Shown here: one piece after another, positions 25,846-32,540 of the stretch
Position numbering within the stretch: position 1 is the stretch's first letter
How the letters are laid out: each line of letters opens with the position of its first letter
From: Streptomyces sp. B1I3
GTDB taxonomy: Bacteria; Actinomycetota; Actinomycetes; Streptomycetales; Streptomycetaceae
Direction of reading: 5' to 3'
Length of the DNA: 64,000 nucleotides
Assembly: GCF_030816615.1 (NCBI RefSeq)
Contig: NZ_JAUSYD010000001.1
Location: forward strand, 3,658,001-3,722,000
Notes under the pieces: model-generated
Told to the model about the DNA's origin: nothing
The model's input: only the letters and a program-made list of their open reading frames with translations
Databases searched by the model: none
Program-made: the position numbers and the translations under genes

Positions 25846-26295
25846 ATGCGTGCAGTGATACAGAGAGTGGACGGCGCGAGCGTCACCGTGGCGGGCGCCG
25901 CGGACGATCCGCCGGGGACCGGAACCGTCGGCGAGATCGTCGGCGAAGGGCTGTGTGTGCTGGTGGGGGTCACCCACGGGGACACCGCGCAGAAGGCGGC
26001 ACAGCTCGCCCGCAAGCTCTGGACCCTGCGGATCCTGGAGGGCGAGAAGTCCTGCTCGGACGTGAACGCGCCGCTCCTGGTCATCTCCCAGTTCACGCTG
26101 TACGGGGACGCCAGGAAGGGCCGCAGGCCCACCTGGAACGCCGCCGCGCCGGGCGAGGTCGCCGAGCCCCTGGTCGACGAGGTGGTCGCGCAGCTGCGAG
26201 CCCTCGGCGCCCAGGTGGAGACGGGCAGGTTCGGAGCGGACATGCGCGTATCGCTCACGAACCACGGCCCGTTCACCGTACTGGTCGAGGTCTAA
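25846..26295 (+). CDS. dtd: D-aminoacyl-tRNA deacylase
   Basis: 149 residues from the N-terminal [15 protein letters not shown]. The active-site SQFTLYGD motif (Thr in the FTL) and the Gly-Pro motif NHGPFTV near the C-terminus are conserved. Dtd removes D-amino acids, and also glycine, from mischarged tRNAs in the cytosol. The stop codon (TAA at 26293-26295) is formed at the junction with a MITE-like element: removing the element leaves TAG at the same place. The protein is therefore unchanged by the insertion. Confidence 0.95.
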   Translation: MRAVIQRVDGASVTVAGAADDPPGTGTVGEIVGEGLCVLVGVTHGDTAQKAAQLARKLWTLRILEGEKSCSDVNAPLLVISQFTLYGDARKGRRPTWNAAAPGEVAEPLVDEVVAQLRALGAQVETGRFGADMRVSLTNHGPFTVLVEV

Positions 26296-26456
26296 GGGGT
26301 GTCCCGTAATCCCTGGTGGACCAGCGCGCGGCGTCAGATGCGGTGCATCGCAAGGCGGAGGGACGTCCGCATACTGGATGTATTCGGGCGTTCCGACAAC
26401 GCGGTGAGGTGCCGTAGCTGTCGTCGTGCGCCCGCCGGGGATTGCGGGACAACCCT
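26295..26456. mobile_element. 162-bp MITE-like element with terminal inverted repeats and TA target duplication
   Basis: The ends are imperfect inverted repeats of about 25 bp (21 matches): the left end contains TGTCCCGTAATCCC and the right end, reverse complemented, TGTCCCGCAATCCC. The element is flanked by TA at 26293-26294 and TA at 26457-26458, a duplication typical of IS630/Tc1-mariner transposition. The interior has no ORF. It sits exactly at the dtd stop codon, and removal rebuilds TAG. I remember similar short repeats scattered between Streptomyces genes; which transposase moves them is inference. Confidence 0.75.
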
Positions 26457-26497
26457 TAGGGCCCGGGCGGCCCGGTGGACGCCCAGGCGTAGAGGGG

Positions 26498-27463
26498 CTA
26501 CGGCTCGACGACCGTCTCCTGGGCCGCGGCGGTGTCCCCTGCCATCAGCTCCGCGTCCACGGCCACGTTGCGCTTCACCAGAGCCAGGGCGATCGGGCCC
26601 AGCTCGTGGTGGCGGGCCGAGGTGGTGACGAATCCGAGCTGGCGGCCCTCCTCACCGTCCGCGGCGAGCCGGATCGGCGTGCCGTGGCCGGGCAGGTGCA
26701 CCTCGCTGCCGTCCAGGTGCAGGAAGACCAGCCGGCGCGGCGGCTTCCCCAGGTTGTGGACACGGGCAACCGTCTCCTGCCCCCGGTAGCAGCCCTTCTG
26801 GAGGTGGACGGCGGTGCCGATCCAGCCCAGCTCGTGCGGGATGGTCCGGTGGTCGGTCTCGAAGCCGAGGCGCGGGCGGTGCGACTCGACCCGCAGCGCC
26901 TCGTACGCCAGGATGCCGGCCACCGGGCCGTGCGCGGCGGCGTACTCCGCCAGGCCGGCACGGTCCAGGAAGAGGTCCCGGCCGTGCGCCGTCTCACGTA
27001 CGGCGATTCCGTCCGGGACGTCGGCGATCGAACCGGCCGGGAGGTGGACGACGGCGAAGTCCTCGGTGCGGTCGGCGACTTCCACCCGGTAGAAGAACTT
27101 CATCGACTCCAGGTACGCGATCAGCTCGCCCTGGGTCTCCGGCTCGACGTGCATCCACACGGTCGTTCCGTCGTCCACGAGGTAGAGGGCGTGCTCGATG
27201 TGACCGTTGGCGGAGAGGATCAGCGCCTCGGTCGCCCGGTTCGGGGCGAGGTCGCTGACGTGCTGGGTGAGCAGCAGGTGCAGCCAGGTCAGGCGGTCGT
27301 CGCCGGTGACCGTGACGACACCGCGGTGCGAGAGGTCGACCAGGCCGTTGCCGTCGGCCAGTGCGCGTTGCTCGCGGAACAGGTCGCCGTAGTGCGCGGC
27401 GACGCCTTCGTCGCGCCCTTCGGCGGGGACGGCGCCGGGCAGGGACAGCAAGGGGCTCTTCAT
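26498..27463 (-). CDS. ygfZ: YgfZ/GcvT-like folate-binding protein
   Basis: 321 residues from MKSPLLSLPG. The signature KGCYRGQE (residues 223-230) with its conserved Cys is present, and the N-terminal GcvT-like fold shows TVTGDDRLTWLHLLLTQ. YgfZ proteins bind a folate and help build or repair certain Fe-S clusters, for example in MiaB-type radical-SAM enzymes. Neighbours are dtd and nur; no operon partner is obvious. Confidence 0.93.
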   Translation of the reverse strand: MKSPLLSLPGAVPAEGRDEGVAAHYGDLFREQRALADGNGLVDLSHRGVVTVTGDDRLTWLHLLLTQHVSDLAPNRATEALILSANGHIEHALYLVDDGTTVWMHVEPETQGELIAYLESMKFFYRVEVADRTEDFAVVHLPAGSIADVPDGIAVRETAHGRDLFLDRAGLAEYAAAHGPVAGILAYEALRVESHRPRLGFETDHRTIPHELGWIGTAVHLQKGCYRGQETVARVHNLGKPPRRLVFLHLDGSEVHLPGHGTPIRLAADGEEGRQLGFVTTSARHHELGPIALALVKRNVAVDAELMAGDTAAAQETVVEP

Positions 27464-27506
27464 GCGACCAAGCGTACGACTCGCTCCACGGCGGGTCCGA
27501 TCGGCT

Positions 27507-27968
27507 CTACCGCCCGTCACCGGGCGACCCGGCGGCCTCCGGCCCGGCAGCCTTCGCCGTGCAGTCGGCGCAGCGCCCGAAGATCGCGAAGTGCTTCATG
27601 TCGGTCTCGAAGCCGAACGTGTCGCGGAGCTTCGCGGTGAAGTCGGCGACCACGTCGACATCCGCCTCGATGACGTCCGTGCAGTCACGGCAGACCAGGT
27701 GGATGTGGTGGTGGCGGTCTGCCAGGTGGTACGTCGGCGCGCCGTGCCCCAGGTGGGCATGGCTGACGAGCCCGAGCTCCTCCAAGAGCTCCAGGGTCCG
27801 GTAGACGGTGGAGATGTTGACTCCGGACGCGGTCCTGCGCACCTCGCAGAGGATGTCGTCGGGGGTCGCGTGCTCCAGTGTGTCGACGGCCTCCAGGACG
27901 AGCTGGCGCTGAGGCGTCAGCCGGTAGCCACGCTGCCGAAGATCGGTCTTCCAGTCGGTGCTCACCAC
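27507..27968 (-). CDS. nur: Nickel-responsive Fur-family regulator Nur
   Basis: 153 residues from the first of two GTG codons (VVSTDWK in translation). Fur-type HTH (YRLTPQRQLVLEAVDTL) plus dimer domain. All seven metal ligands known from S. coelicolor Nur are at identical positions: M-site His33, His86, His88, His90 and nickel-site His70, His72, His126. Structural Cys pairs (CRDC, CADC) are also present. Nur with nickel represses the iron superoxide dismutase gene sodF and nickel-uptake genes. No good ribosome-binding site precedes the start. Confidence 0.95.
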   Translation of the reverse strand: MVSTDWKTDLRQRGYRLTPQRQLVLEAVDTLEHATPDDILCEVRRTASGVNISTVYRTLELLEELGLVSHAHLGHGAPTYHLADRHHHIHLVCRDCTDVIEADVDVVADFTAKLRDTFGFETDMKHFAIFGRCADCTAKAAGPEAAGSPGDGR

Positions 27969-28021
27969 AGGCCCAGTGTAGGGCGGGGCGCGCCCCGGCC
28001 GGGGCGCCACCGCAGGAGCCC

Positions 28022-28594
28022 CTACTTGAAGAACGCGATCCCGTCGTCAGGCATGTCACCGAGGCTCTTCGCCATCGCGGCGACCTCTTCCGGGGTGACG
28101 ACCTTCTTCAGGTGTGCCGACATGTACGGCCGCAGCTCGACGTCGGGCGTGGCCTTCTCGCCGACCCACATCAGATCGCTGTTCACGTAGCCGTAGAGCC
28201 GCTTGCCGCCGCTGTACGGGCCGGAGGCCGCGGTGCGCGCCACCGCGTCGGTGACCACGTCGATCTGCGGCTTCTGCTTCGCCAGCTCGCCGTACCAGAC
28301 CTCGACGACGCCCTGGTCGCGGACCATGACGATCTCGACCTTGCGGTCCTTGTCGATGCGCCAGTACCCGGACTCGGACTCCAGCGGCTTGACCTGGTTG
28401 CCGTCGGCGTCCAGCACCCAGGAGTGCGAGACGTACTCGAGGAAGTCCCGGCCGTCGTGGCTGAAGGTGACCTCCTGGCCGAAGTTGCACTTCTCGGCGC
28501 CGGGGAAGTCGGAGACGCCCGCGCCCGCCCAGTTGCCCAGGAGGAAGGCCAGCGGCACGAGGTCCGGGTGGAGGTCGGACGGAATCTCGATCAT
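28022..28594 (-). CDS. Nitrobindin-like FABP-family heme protein
   Basis: 190 residues. The beta-barrel begins with LLGNWAGAG, the GxWxGxG motif of nitrobindins (DUF1794/FABP family), and ends with YMSAHLKKV, where His161 is in the place of the proximal heme ligand. Related mycobacterial and plant proteins bind ferric heme and isomerise peroxynitrite. It lies 53 bp upstream of nur on the same strand and might be co-transcribed with it. A link between the two functions is not established. Confidence 0.85.
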   Translation of the reverse strand: MIEIPSDLHPDLVPLAFLLGNWAGAGVSDFPGAEKCNFGQEVTFSHDGRDFLEYVSHSWVLDADGNQVKPLESESGYWRIDKDRKVEIVMVRDQGVVEVWYGELAKQKPQIDVVTDAVARTAASGPYSGGKRLYGYVNSDLMWVGEKATPDVELRPYMSAHLKKVVTPEEVAAMAKSLGDMPDDGIAFFK

Positions 28595-28644
28595 GAGCGG
28601 CTCAGACGATCTGTGAGGGGTCTACAGGAGGTGTTCGGCGAGGG

Positions 28645-28746
28645 TCAGCGCTGGCCCTGGTACAGCTTCTTCACGGTCACGGCGGCGAAGGCGAGCACGC
28701 CGACGCAGACCAGGACCAGCAGGGCGGAGAAGAAAGCCTCAAGCAC
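28645..28746 (-). CDS. 33-residue single-pass membrane protein
   Basis: The GTG start has GAGGAG 6 nt upstream. The product is one hydrophobic helix (FSALLVLVCVGVLAFAAVTV) with a basic cytoplasmic end (KKLYQGQR). The length is below usual gene-calling limits. The strong ribosome-binding site and a sensible membrane topology (KKL after the helix) argue it is real. Its function is unknown; it lies 51 bp before the nitrobindin gene on the same strand. Confidence 0.6.
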   Translation of the reverse strand: MLEAFFSALLVLVCVGVLAFAAVTVKKLYQGQR

Positions 28747-28786
28747 GGGAGCTCCTCGATACGAACGACGTGACGGCAGTACGCGG

Positions 28787-28818
28787 CCGGGCCCCCAGCC
28801 TAATGGGTGGGGGCCCGG
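28787..28818. repeat. Inverted repeat between divergent genes
   Basis: CCGGGCCCCCA (28787-28797) and TGGGGGCCCGG (28808-28818) are perfect 11-bp arms. Both neighbouring genes point away, so a terminator role is not expected. It may be a protein site or just a GC-rich hairpin. Confidence 0.45.
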
Positions 28819-28996
28819 CGCGACGGTCCGGGGTTTCCCCGGGCGCGGTCCGTTCGGCCCAGCAGCTGGTTGCGCAGGACGACGGTCCGGTGGAACGGGA
28901 CGACCGCCGAGCCGGCCGTGCCCTTGCGCGAGTTCGCGCACACAACCGGCTCACGGGCACCGGGGAGGTCGTCCGGCGGCGATTACAGTTCGGCAC

Positions 28997-29359
28997 ATGT
29001 CCAAGAAGCTAGTGATCAAGGTGACCGCCGGCGCCGATTCCGCCGAGCGCTGCTCGCAGGCCTTCACCGTGGCGGCCGTGGCCGTCGCCAGTGGGGTCGA
29101 GGTCTCGCTCTGGCTGACCGGCGAATCGGCCTGGTTCGCGCTGCCCGGACGGGCCGCCGAATTCGAACTGCCGCACGCCGCGCCGCTGCCCGATCTGATC
29201 GAGTCCATCCAGGCGGGCGGCCGGATCACGCTCTGCACCCAGTGCGCGGCACGGCGCGACATCACGGAGAAGGACGTCCTGAAGGGCGTACGGATCGCGG
29301 GCGCCCAGGTGTTCGTGCAGGAGAGCATGGCCGACGACACCCAGGCCCTCGTCTACTGA
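28997..29359 (+). CDS. DsrE-family protein
   Basis: 120 residues with the DsrE/DsrF-like alpha/beta fold: KLVIKVTAGADSAERCSQAF, then VEVSLWLTGESAW and a C-terminal KGVRIAGAQVFVQES. Cys80 and Cys83 (LCTQC) are in the place where some members carry sulfur; a sulfur-relay role is possible but not shown. A TACAGT hexamer 7 nt before the ATG and no ribosome-binding site suggest a leaderless mRNA. Confidence 0.8.
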   Translation: MSKKLVIKVTAGADSAERCSQAFTVAAVAVASGVEVSLWLTGESAWFALPGRAAEFELPHAAPLPDLIESIQAGGRITLCTQCAARRDITEKDVLKGVRIAGAQVFVQESMADDTQALVY

Positions 29360-29406
29360 TACCGGCCTGCACCCGACCTGCCCGGGACGCTTCGCGCCCC
29401 TCAGGC

Positions 29407-29778
29407 TCAGGGGCGGCGCTTCCTGCCGTCGAGCTCGTCCCACCACGCGTCCGACTCCGGGTCGCCGGTGGGCGACGCCCTGCCCGGACGGGGCGGAGGA
29501 CCGGGACGGGGCGGAGGGCTCAGACGAGGCGGGACGTGCGGGGGCGGCGGGGTGGCCGGGCCCGGCGGAGGGTCCGGAGGGGCCTCGTCCCACCAGCGGT
29601 CCTCCGGCCCCCGCCGATTGGCCACCACCGCCGCGACGGGCGGAATGATCATGGCGACCACACACATCGCCACGGCGGCGGGGATCGACCAGAGGCGCAC
29701 GAACGCCCAGGCGGAGACGAAGAGGGCGAGGCATCCGCCCATCATGAGGAAGTAGGCACGTCGGCGCCGGGCGTACAT
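29407..29778 (-). CDS. DUF3099 family membrane protein
   Basis: 123 residues. Two hydrophobic segments (about 8-28 and 32-53) follow a short basic N-terminus (MYARRRRAYF). A long Pro-rich tail contains repeated WWDE motifs (RWWDEAPPD and AWWDELDG). This matches the actinobacterial DUF3099 family of unknown role. It stands alone between DsrE and the sulfurtransferase operon. Confidence 0.8.
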   Translation of the reverse strand: MYARRRRAYFLMMGGCLALFVSAWAFVRLWSIPAAVAMCVVAMIIPPVAAVVANRRGPEDRWWDEAPPDPPPGPATPPPPHVPPRLSPPPRPGPPPRPGRASPTGDPESDAWWDELDGRKRRP

Positions 29779-29813
29779 GCTTCCAGGGTAGAACCGAACG
29801 CGGACGGCGCGAA

Positions 29814-29861
29814 GGGCCGCACCCCTGATCAGGTGGCGTCCAACCCCCTGGGGTGCGGCCC
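29814..29861 (-). terminator. Terminator-like hairpin after the sulfurtransferase operon
   Basis: Perfect 12-bp arms GGGCCGCACCCC (29814-29825) and GGGGTGCGGCCC (29850-29861) are separated by 24 bp. It lies 21 bp downstream of the DUF1416 stop on the leftward strand. No T-run follows, which is usual for Streptomyces. Confidence 0.6.
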
Positions 29862-29882
29862 TCCGGCCGTATGCGTGCCCGA

Positions 29883-30170
29883 CTACACGGCGATGGCCAC
29901 CTCGGCGAGGCCGCCCGTCTGCGCCACGACCGTACGGTCGGCGGTGCCACCGGGGACGAGGGCGCGGAGCGTCCAGGTGCCCTCGGCCGCGTAGAAGCGG
30001 AACTGTCCGGTCGCCGAGGTCGGGACCTCGGCGGTGAACTCGCCGGTCGAGTCCAGCAGACGGACGTAGCCGGTGACGGGCTCGCCGTCACGGGTCACGC
30101 TGCCCTGGATCGTCGTCTCGCCGGGCTTGATCGTCGAAGCGTCCGGGCCGCCGGCCTGTGCTCCACACAT
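29883..30170 (-). CDS. DUF1416 family protein (sulfurtransferase partner)
   Basis: 95 residues. The N-terminus MCGAQAGGPDASTIKPGETT has a Cys near the start. The rest is beta-sandwich-like (VTGYVRLLDSTGEFTAEVPT, ATGQFRFYAAEGTWTLRA), resembling the transthyretin-like or carboxypeptidase-regulatory fold. DUF1416 genes regularly follow thiosulfate sulfurtransferase in actinobacteria, so a supporting role in sulfur transfer is likely. It follows the rhodanese gene by 61 bp. Confidence 0.85.
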   Translation of the reverse strand: MCGAQAGGPDASTIKPGETTIQGSVTRDGEPVTGYVRLLDSTGEFTAEVPTSATGQFRFYAAEGTWTLRALVPGGTADRTVVAQTGGLAEVAIAV

Positions 30171-30231
30171 GGTGTTCTGTCCTTCTGGTCGGTGTCCTGC
30201 GGTACGGGTACTGCGGTGCGGTTCCTGCGGA

Positions 30232-31071
30232 CTACTTGTTGGCGCCGAGCTCGATCGGCACGCCCACCAGGGAGCCGTACTCGGTCCACGAACCGTCGTA
30301 GTTCTTGACGTTCTCCTGGCCGAGCAGCTCGTGCAGGACGAACCACGTGAGCGCGGAGCGCTCACCGATGCGGCAGTACGCGATGGTGTCCTTGGACAGG
30401 TCGACCTGCTCGGCCTCGTAGAGGGCCTTCAGCTCGTCGTCCGACTTGAAGGTGCCGTCGTCGTTGGCGTTCTTCGACCACGGGATGTTGCGGGCGCTCG
30501 GCACGTGGCCGGGGCGCTGCGACTGCTCCTGCGGGAGGTGGGCCGGCGCGAGGAGCTTGCCGCTGAACTCGTCGGGCGAACGCACGTCGACGAGGTTCTG
30601 GCTGCCGATGGCCTTGACGACGTCGTCGCGGTAGGCGCGGATCGACTCGTCCTGGGGCTTGGCCTTGTACTGGGTGGCCGGACGCGTCGGGACGGTATCG
30701 GTCAGGTCCCGGGAGTCGAGCTCCCACTTCTTGCGACCGCCGTCGAGGAGCTTGACGTTCTCGTGGCCGTACAGCTTGAAGTACCAGTACGCGTACGAGG
30801 CGAACCAGTTGTTGTTGCCGCCGTAGAGGACGACGAGGGTGTCGTTGCCGATGCCCTTCTCGCTGAGCAGCTTCTCGAAACCGGCCTGGTCGACGAAGTC
30901 ACGGCGGACCGGGTCCTGGAGGTCCTTCGTCCAGTCGATCCGGATCGCGTTCTTGATGTGGTTCTTCTCGTACGCCGAGGTGTCCTCGTCGACCTCGACG
31001 ATGGCGACCTGCGGGTCGTCGATGTGGGCCTCGACCCAGTCGGCGTCGACCAGAACGTCTGCGCGGCTCAT
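30232..31071 (-). CDS. sseA: Thiosulfate sulfurtransferase (two-domain rhodanese)
   Basis: 279 residues with two rhodanese domains. The inactive N-terminal domain includes VLVDADWVEAHIDDPQVAIV; the active C-terminal domain carries the catalytic loop CRIGERS with Cys233. Length and motif match actinobacterial SseA/CysA. It moves sulfane sulfur from thiosulfate to acceptors in the cytosol. A Cys-containing leader peptide and a hairpin precede it, suggesting control by cysteine supply. Confidence 0.92.
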   Translation of the reverse strand: MSRADVLVDADWVEAHIDDPQVAIVEVDEDTSAYEKNHIKNAIRIDWTKDLQDPVRRDFVDQAGFEKLLSEKGIGNDTLVVLYGGNNNWFASYAYWYFKLYGHENVKLLDGGRKKWELDSRDLTDTVPTRPATQYKAKPQDESIRAYRDDVVKAIGSQNLVDVRSPDEFSGKLLAPAHLPQEQSQRPGHVPSARNIPWSKNANDDGTFKSDDELKALYEAEQVDLSKDTIAYCRIGERSALTWFVLHELLGQENVKNYDGSWTEYGSLVGVPIELGANK

Positions 31072-31203
31072 GTGTTTCTCCTCCGGGGCAGTCTGCGGCG
31101 GGGTGGTGCGGTGTGCGAGTGCGAGGTGTACGCGCAGGTGCGTCGAGCGGGACGCGTACGGAAGGCACGGGGGTCGGCCCTGACAGCGTCGAAGAGCCGG
31201 GGG

Positions 31204-31222
31204 AAAACGGGAAAGGGTCCCG
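31204..31222 (-). terminator. Attenuator-like stem-loop upstream of the sulfurtransferase
   Basis: On the leftward strand, CGGGA ... TCCCG forms a 5-bp stem with a 5-nt loop, followed by TTTT (complement of 31204-31207). It begins 2 bp after the leader peptide stop. This is the layout of a transcription attenuator, though the stem is short. Confidence 0.5.
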
Positions 31223-31223
31223 C

Positions 31224-31304
31224 TCAGAAGGTGCGACAGAGCATGGCGGCGACGCGGCACAGGTCTACTGCCCGCCGCTTCGTGAGGTCCGCCTGTCGCT
31301 TCAT
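31224..31304 (-). CDS. 26-residue cysteine-containing leader peptide
   Basis: The ORF translates to MKRQADLTKRRAVDLCRV followed by AAMLCRTF and a TGA. The LCRVAAMLCR-type ending with two Cys codons near the stop is a known class of putative leader peptides in front of sulfur-assimilation and cysteine-related genes in actinobacteria. Ribosome stalling at the Cys codons (positions 16 and 23) when cysteinyl-tRNA is scarce would change folding of the downstream hairpin and raise expression of the sulfurtransferase. The mechanism here is inferred from analogy. Confidence 0.8.
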   Translation of the reverse strand: MKRQADLTKRRAVDLCRVAAMLCRTF

Positions 31305-31550
31305 GCGTCCGATCGTAGGGAGGTACGGGCGGAGATGTCACCGCCGTGTCGTATCGTGAGACACGATCGTCCGCGATGCGAGACGAGCGGCCTCGGAAGT
31401 CGCCTGCGGACCGGGCCCGCGACCTGCGGGCCGGACCGTCATCTGCGGGTCGGACGAGGGCGTCTCATTATCTGGATCCGCCGCCCGGTCCTTCCCCGCG
31501 GCCTCCCACCCCGCCCCCACGGGGCGTCCACGCGTGCGCCGGCTGCGCCG

Positions 31551-31710
31551 TCACCCGGCGGGTTCGACGCCCGATCCCGTCATCACCCGGCGCGTTCGAC
31601 GCCCGATCCCGTCATCACCCGGCGCGTTCGACGCCCGGCCCCGTCATCACCCGGCGCGTTCGACGCCCGATCCCGTCATCACCCGGCGAGTTCGACGTCC
31701 GATCCCGTCA
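31551..31710. repeat. Five tandem copies of a 32-bp unit at the 3' end of the DUF2993 gene
   Basis: Copies start at 31551, 31583, 31615, 31647 and 31679, with an exact 32-bp period and few differences. The last copy (31679-31710) contains the stop codon and final ten codons (MTGSDVELAG) of the DUF2993 gene, so the array looks like repeated duplication of the gene's own end. Copies are contiguous with no spacers. Expansion downstream of the stop leaves the protein intact. Its function, if any, is unknown. Confidence 0.9.
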
Positions 31711-32374
31711 TCGAGATCTCGAGACCGCCCGGTGTCACGTCTATCTTCTCCAGCTCCAGGCCGTCGGGCAGCCCGCCGATCTCCCGCTCGAAGTCGGTCT
31801 TCTGCCGGACGAGGCCCTCCAGGCCCGGGATGCCCTCGCCGGGGACCTCGTCCGCGTGCACCTTGACGGTGGCGCCGTCGACCAGCGTGACGGTGGAGAG
31901 CACGCTGCGCGAGACCGGGCGGTCCAGCAGCGGGATCTGGACCGTGCCGGTGACCTTGACCTTCCCGTTGCCGCCGTAGGCCACGGTGACCCCGTCGTCG
32001 GCGGCCGCGGTGAGGTCCGCGTACGAGACGACGGCCGTCCCGGTGGCCCGGGAGGCCGTCGCGCTGGTGTAGCCCGCCCCCAGCGTCACCTCACGCAGCT
32101 GGGCGCGGATCTCGCTGATCCGTATCGACCGGCCTGCGGCGCTGGCCCGGATGTCCGTGACCTTGACGTCGACCCGGTCCAGCTCACGGCCGGCGACCTG
32201 GGTCAGAAAGGGAAAGCCCTTGATCGAGACGTCCGTGGAACCGGCCTCGGCGCCGCTGAAACCGACTCTGCCCTCCGCCTCCGACTCCGCGAAGTACACG
32301 GCGGCACGATCGACGGCGACGAAGACGCCGCCCAGCACCACAGCGACGATCAGCAGTATTCGCAGTGCGCGCAT
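31679..32374 (-). CDS. DUF2993 (LmeA-like) phospholipid-binding protein
   Basis: 231 residues. An uncleaved or cleaved N-terminal membrane segment (LRILLIVAVVLGGVFVAVD) is followed by an all-beta region with VSIKGFPFLTQVAGRELDRV, a motif of the DUF2993/LmeA family. Mycobacterial LmeA supports lipomannan/mannan elongation in the periplasm. The role in Streptomyces is not known to me. The last ten codons lie inside the tandem array. Confidence 0.85.
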   Translation of the reverse strand: MRALRILLIVAVVLGGVFVAVDRAAVYFAESEAEGRVGFSGAEAGSTDVSIKGFPFLTQVAGRELDRVDVKVTDIRASAAGRSIRISEIRAQLREVTLGAGYTSATASRATGTAVVSYADLTAAADDGVTVAYGGNGKVKVTGTVQIPLLDRPVSRSVLSTVTLVDGATVKVHADEVPGEGIPGLEGLVRQKTDFEREIGGLPDGLELEKIDVTPGGLEISMTGSDVELAG

Positions 32375-32468
32375 ACCCGTTGCTCCCCCACTCCCACGGC
32401 CGGGCCCTTGGTGCCCGTGAGCCTACTGCCGCTGTACGGCGCGCCCGGAGTGATCGACGTGGAACAGG

Positions 32469-32528
32469 CCCGGCCGGTTCCGTTCCCTCCGCACGCGATC
32501 GCGGGGAGGGGACTCGGAACCGGCCGGG
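32469..32528 (-). terminator. Hairpin downstream of the Q-rich membrane protein
   Basis: Perfect 14-bp arms CCCGGCCGGTTCCG (32469-32482) and CGGAACCGGCCGGG (32515-32528) enclose a loop that can pair further. It lies 12 bp beyond the stop of the leftward gene ending at 32541, as expected for its terminator. Confidence 0.65.
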
Positions 32529-32540
32529 GAACGCGGGTGG

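Noticed and set aside
28787..28818. Terminator
   Set aside because: It lies between divergent genes, so neither would be terminated; listed only as an inverted repeat.
30073..31359. A 428-codon + strand open frame over the sulfurtransferase
   Set aside because: It is the shadow of the rhodanese and leader region; the leftward genes have all the family motifs.
31551..31710. CRISPR array
   Set aside because: The 32-bp units are contiguous without spacers and include the end of a gene; no cas genes lie nearby.
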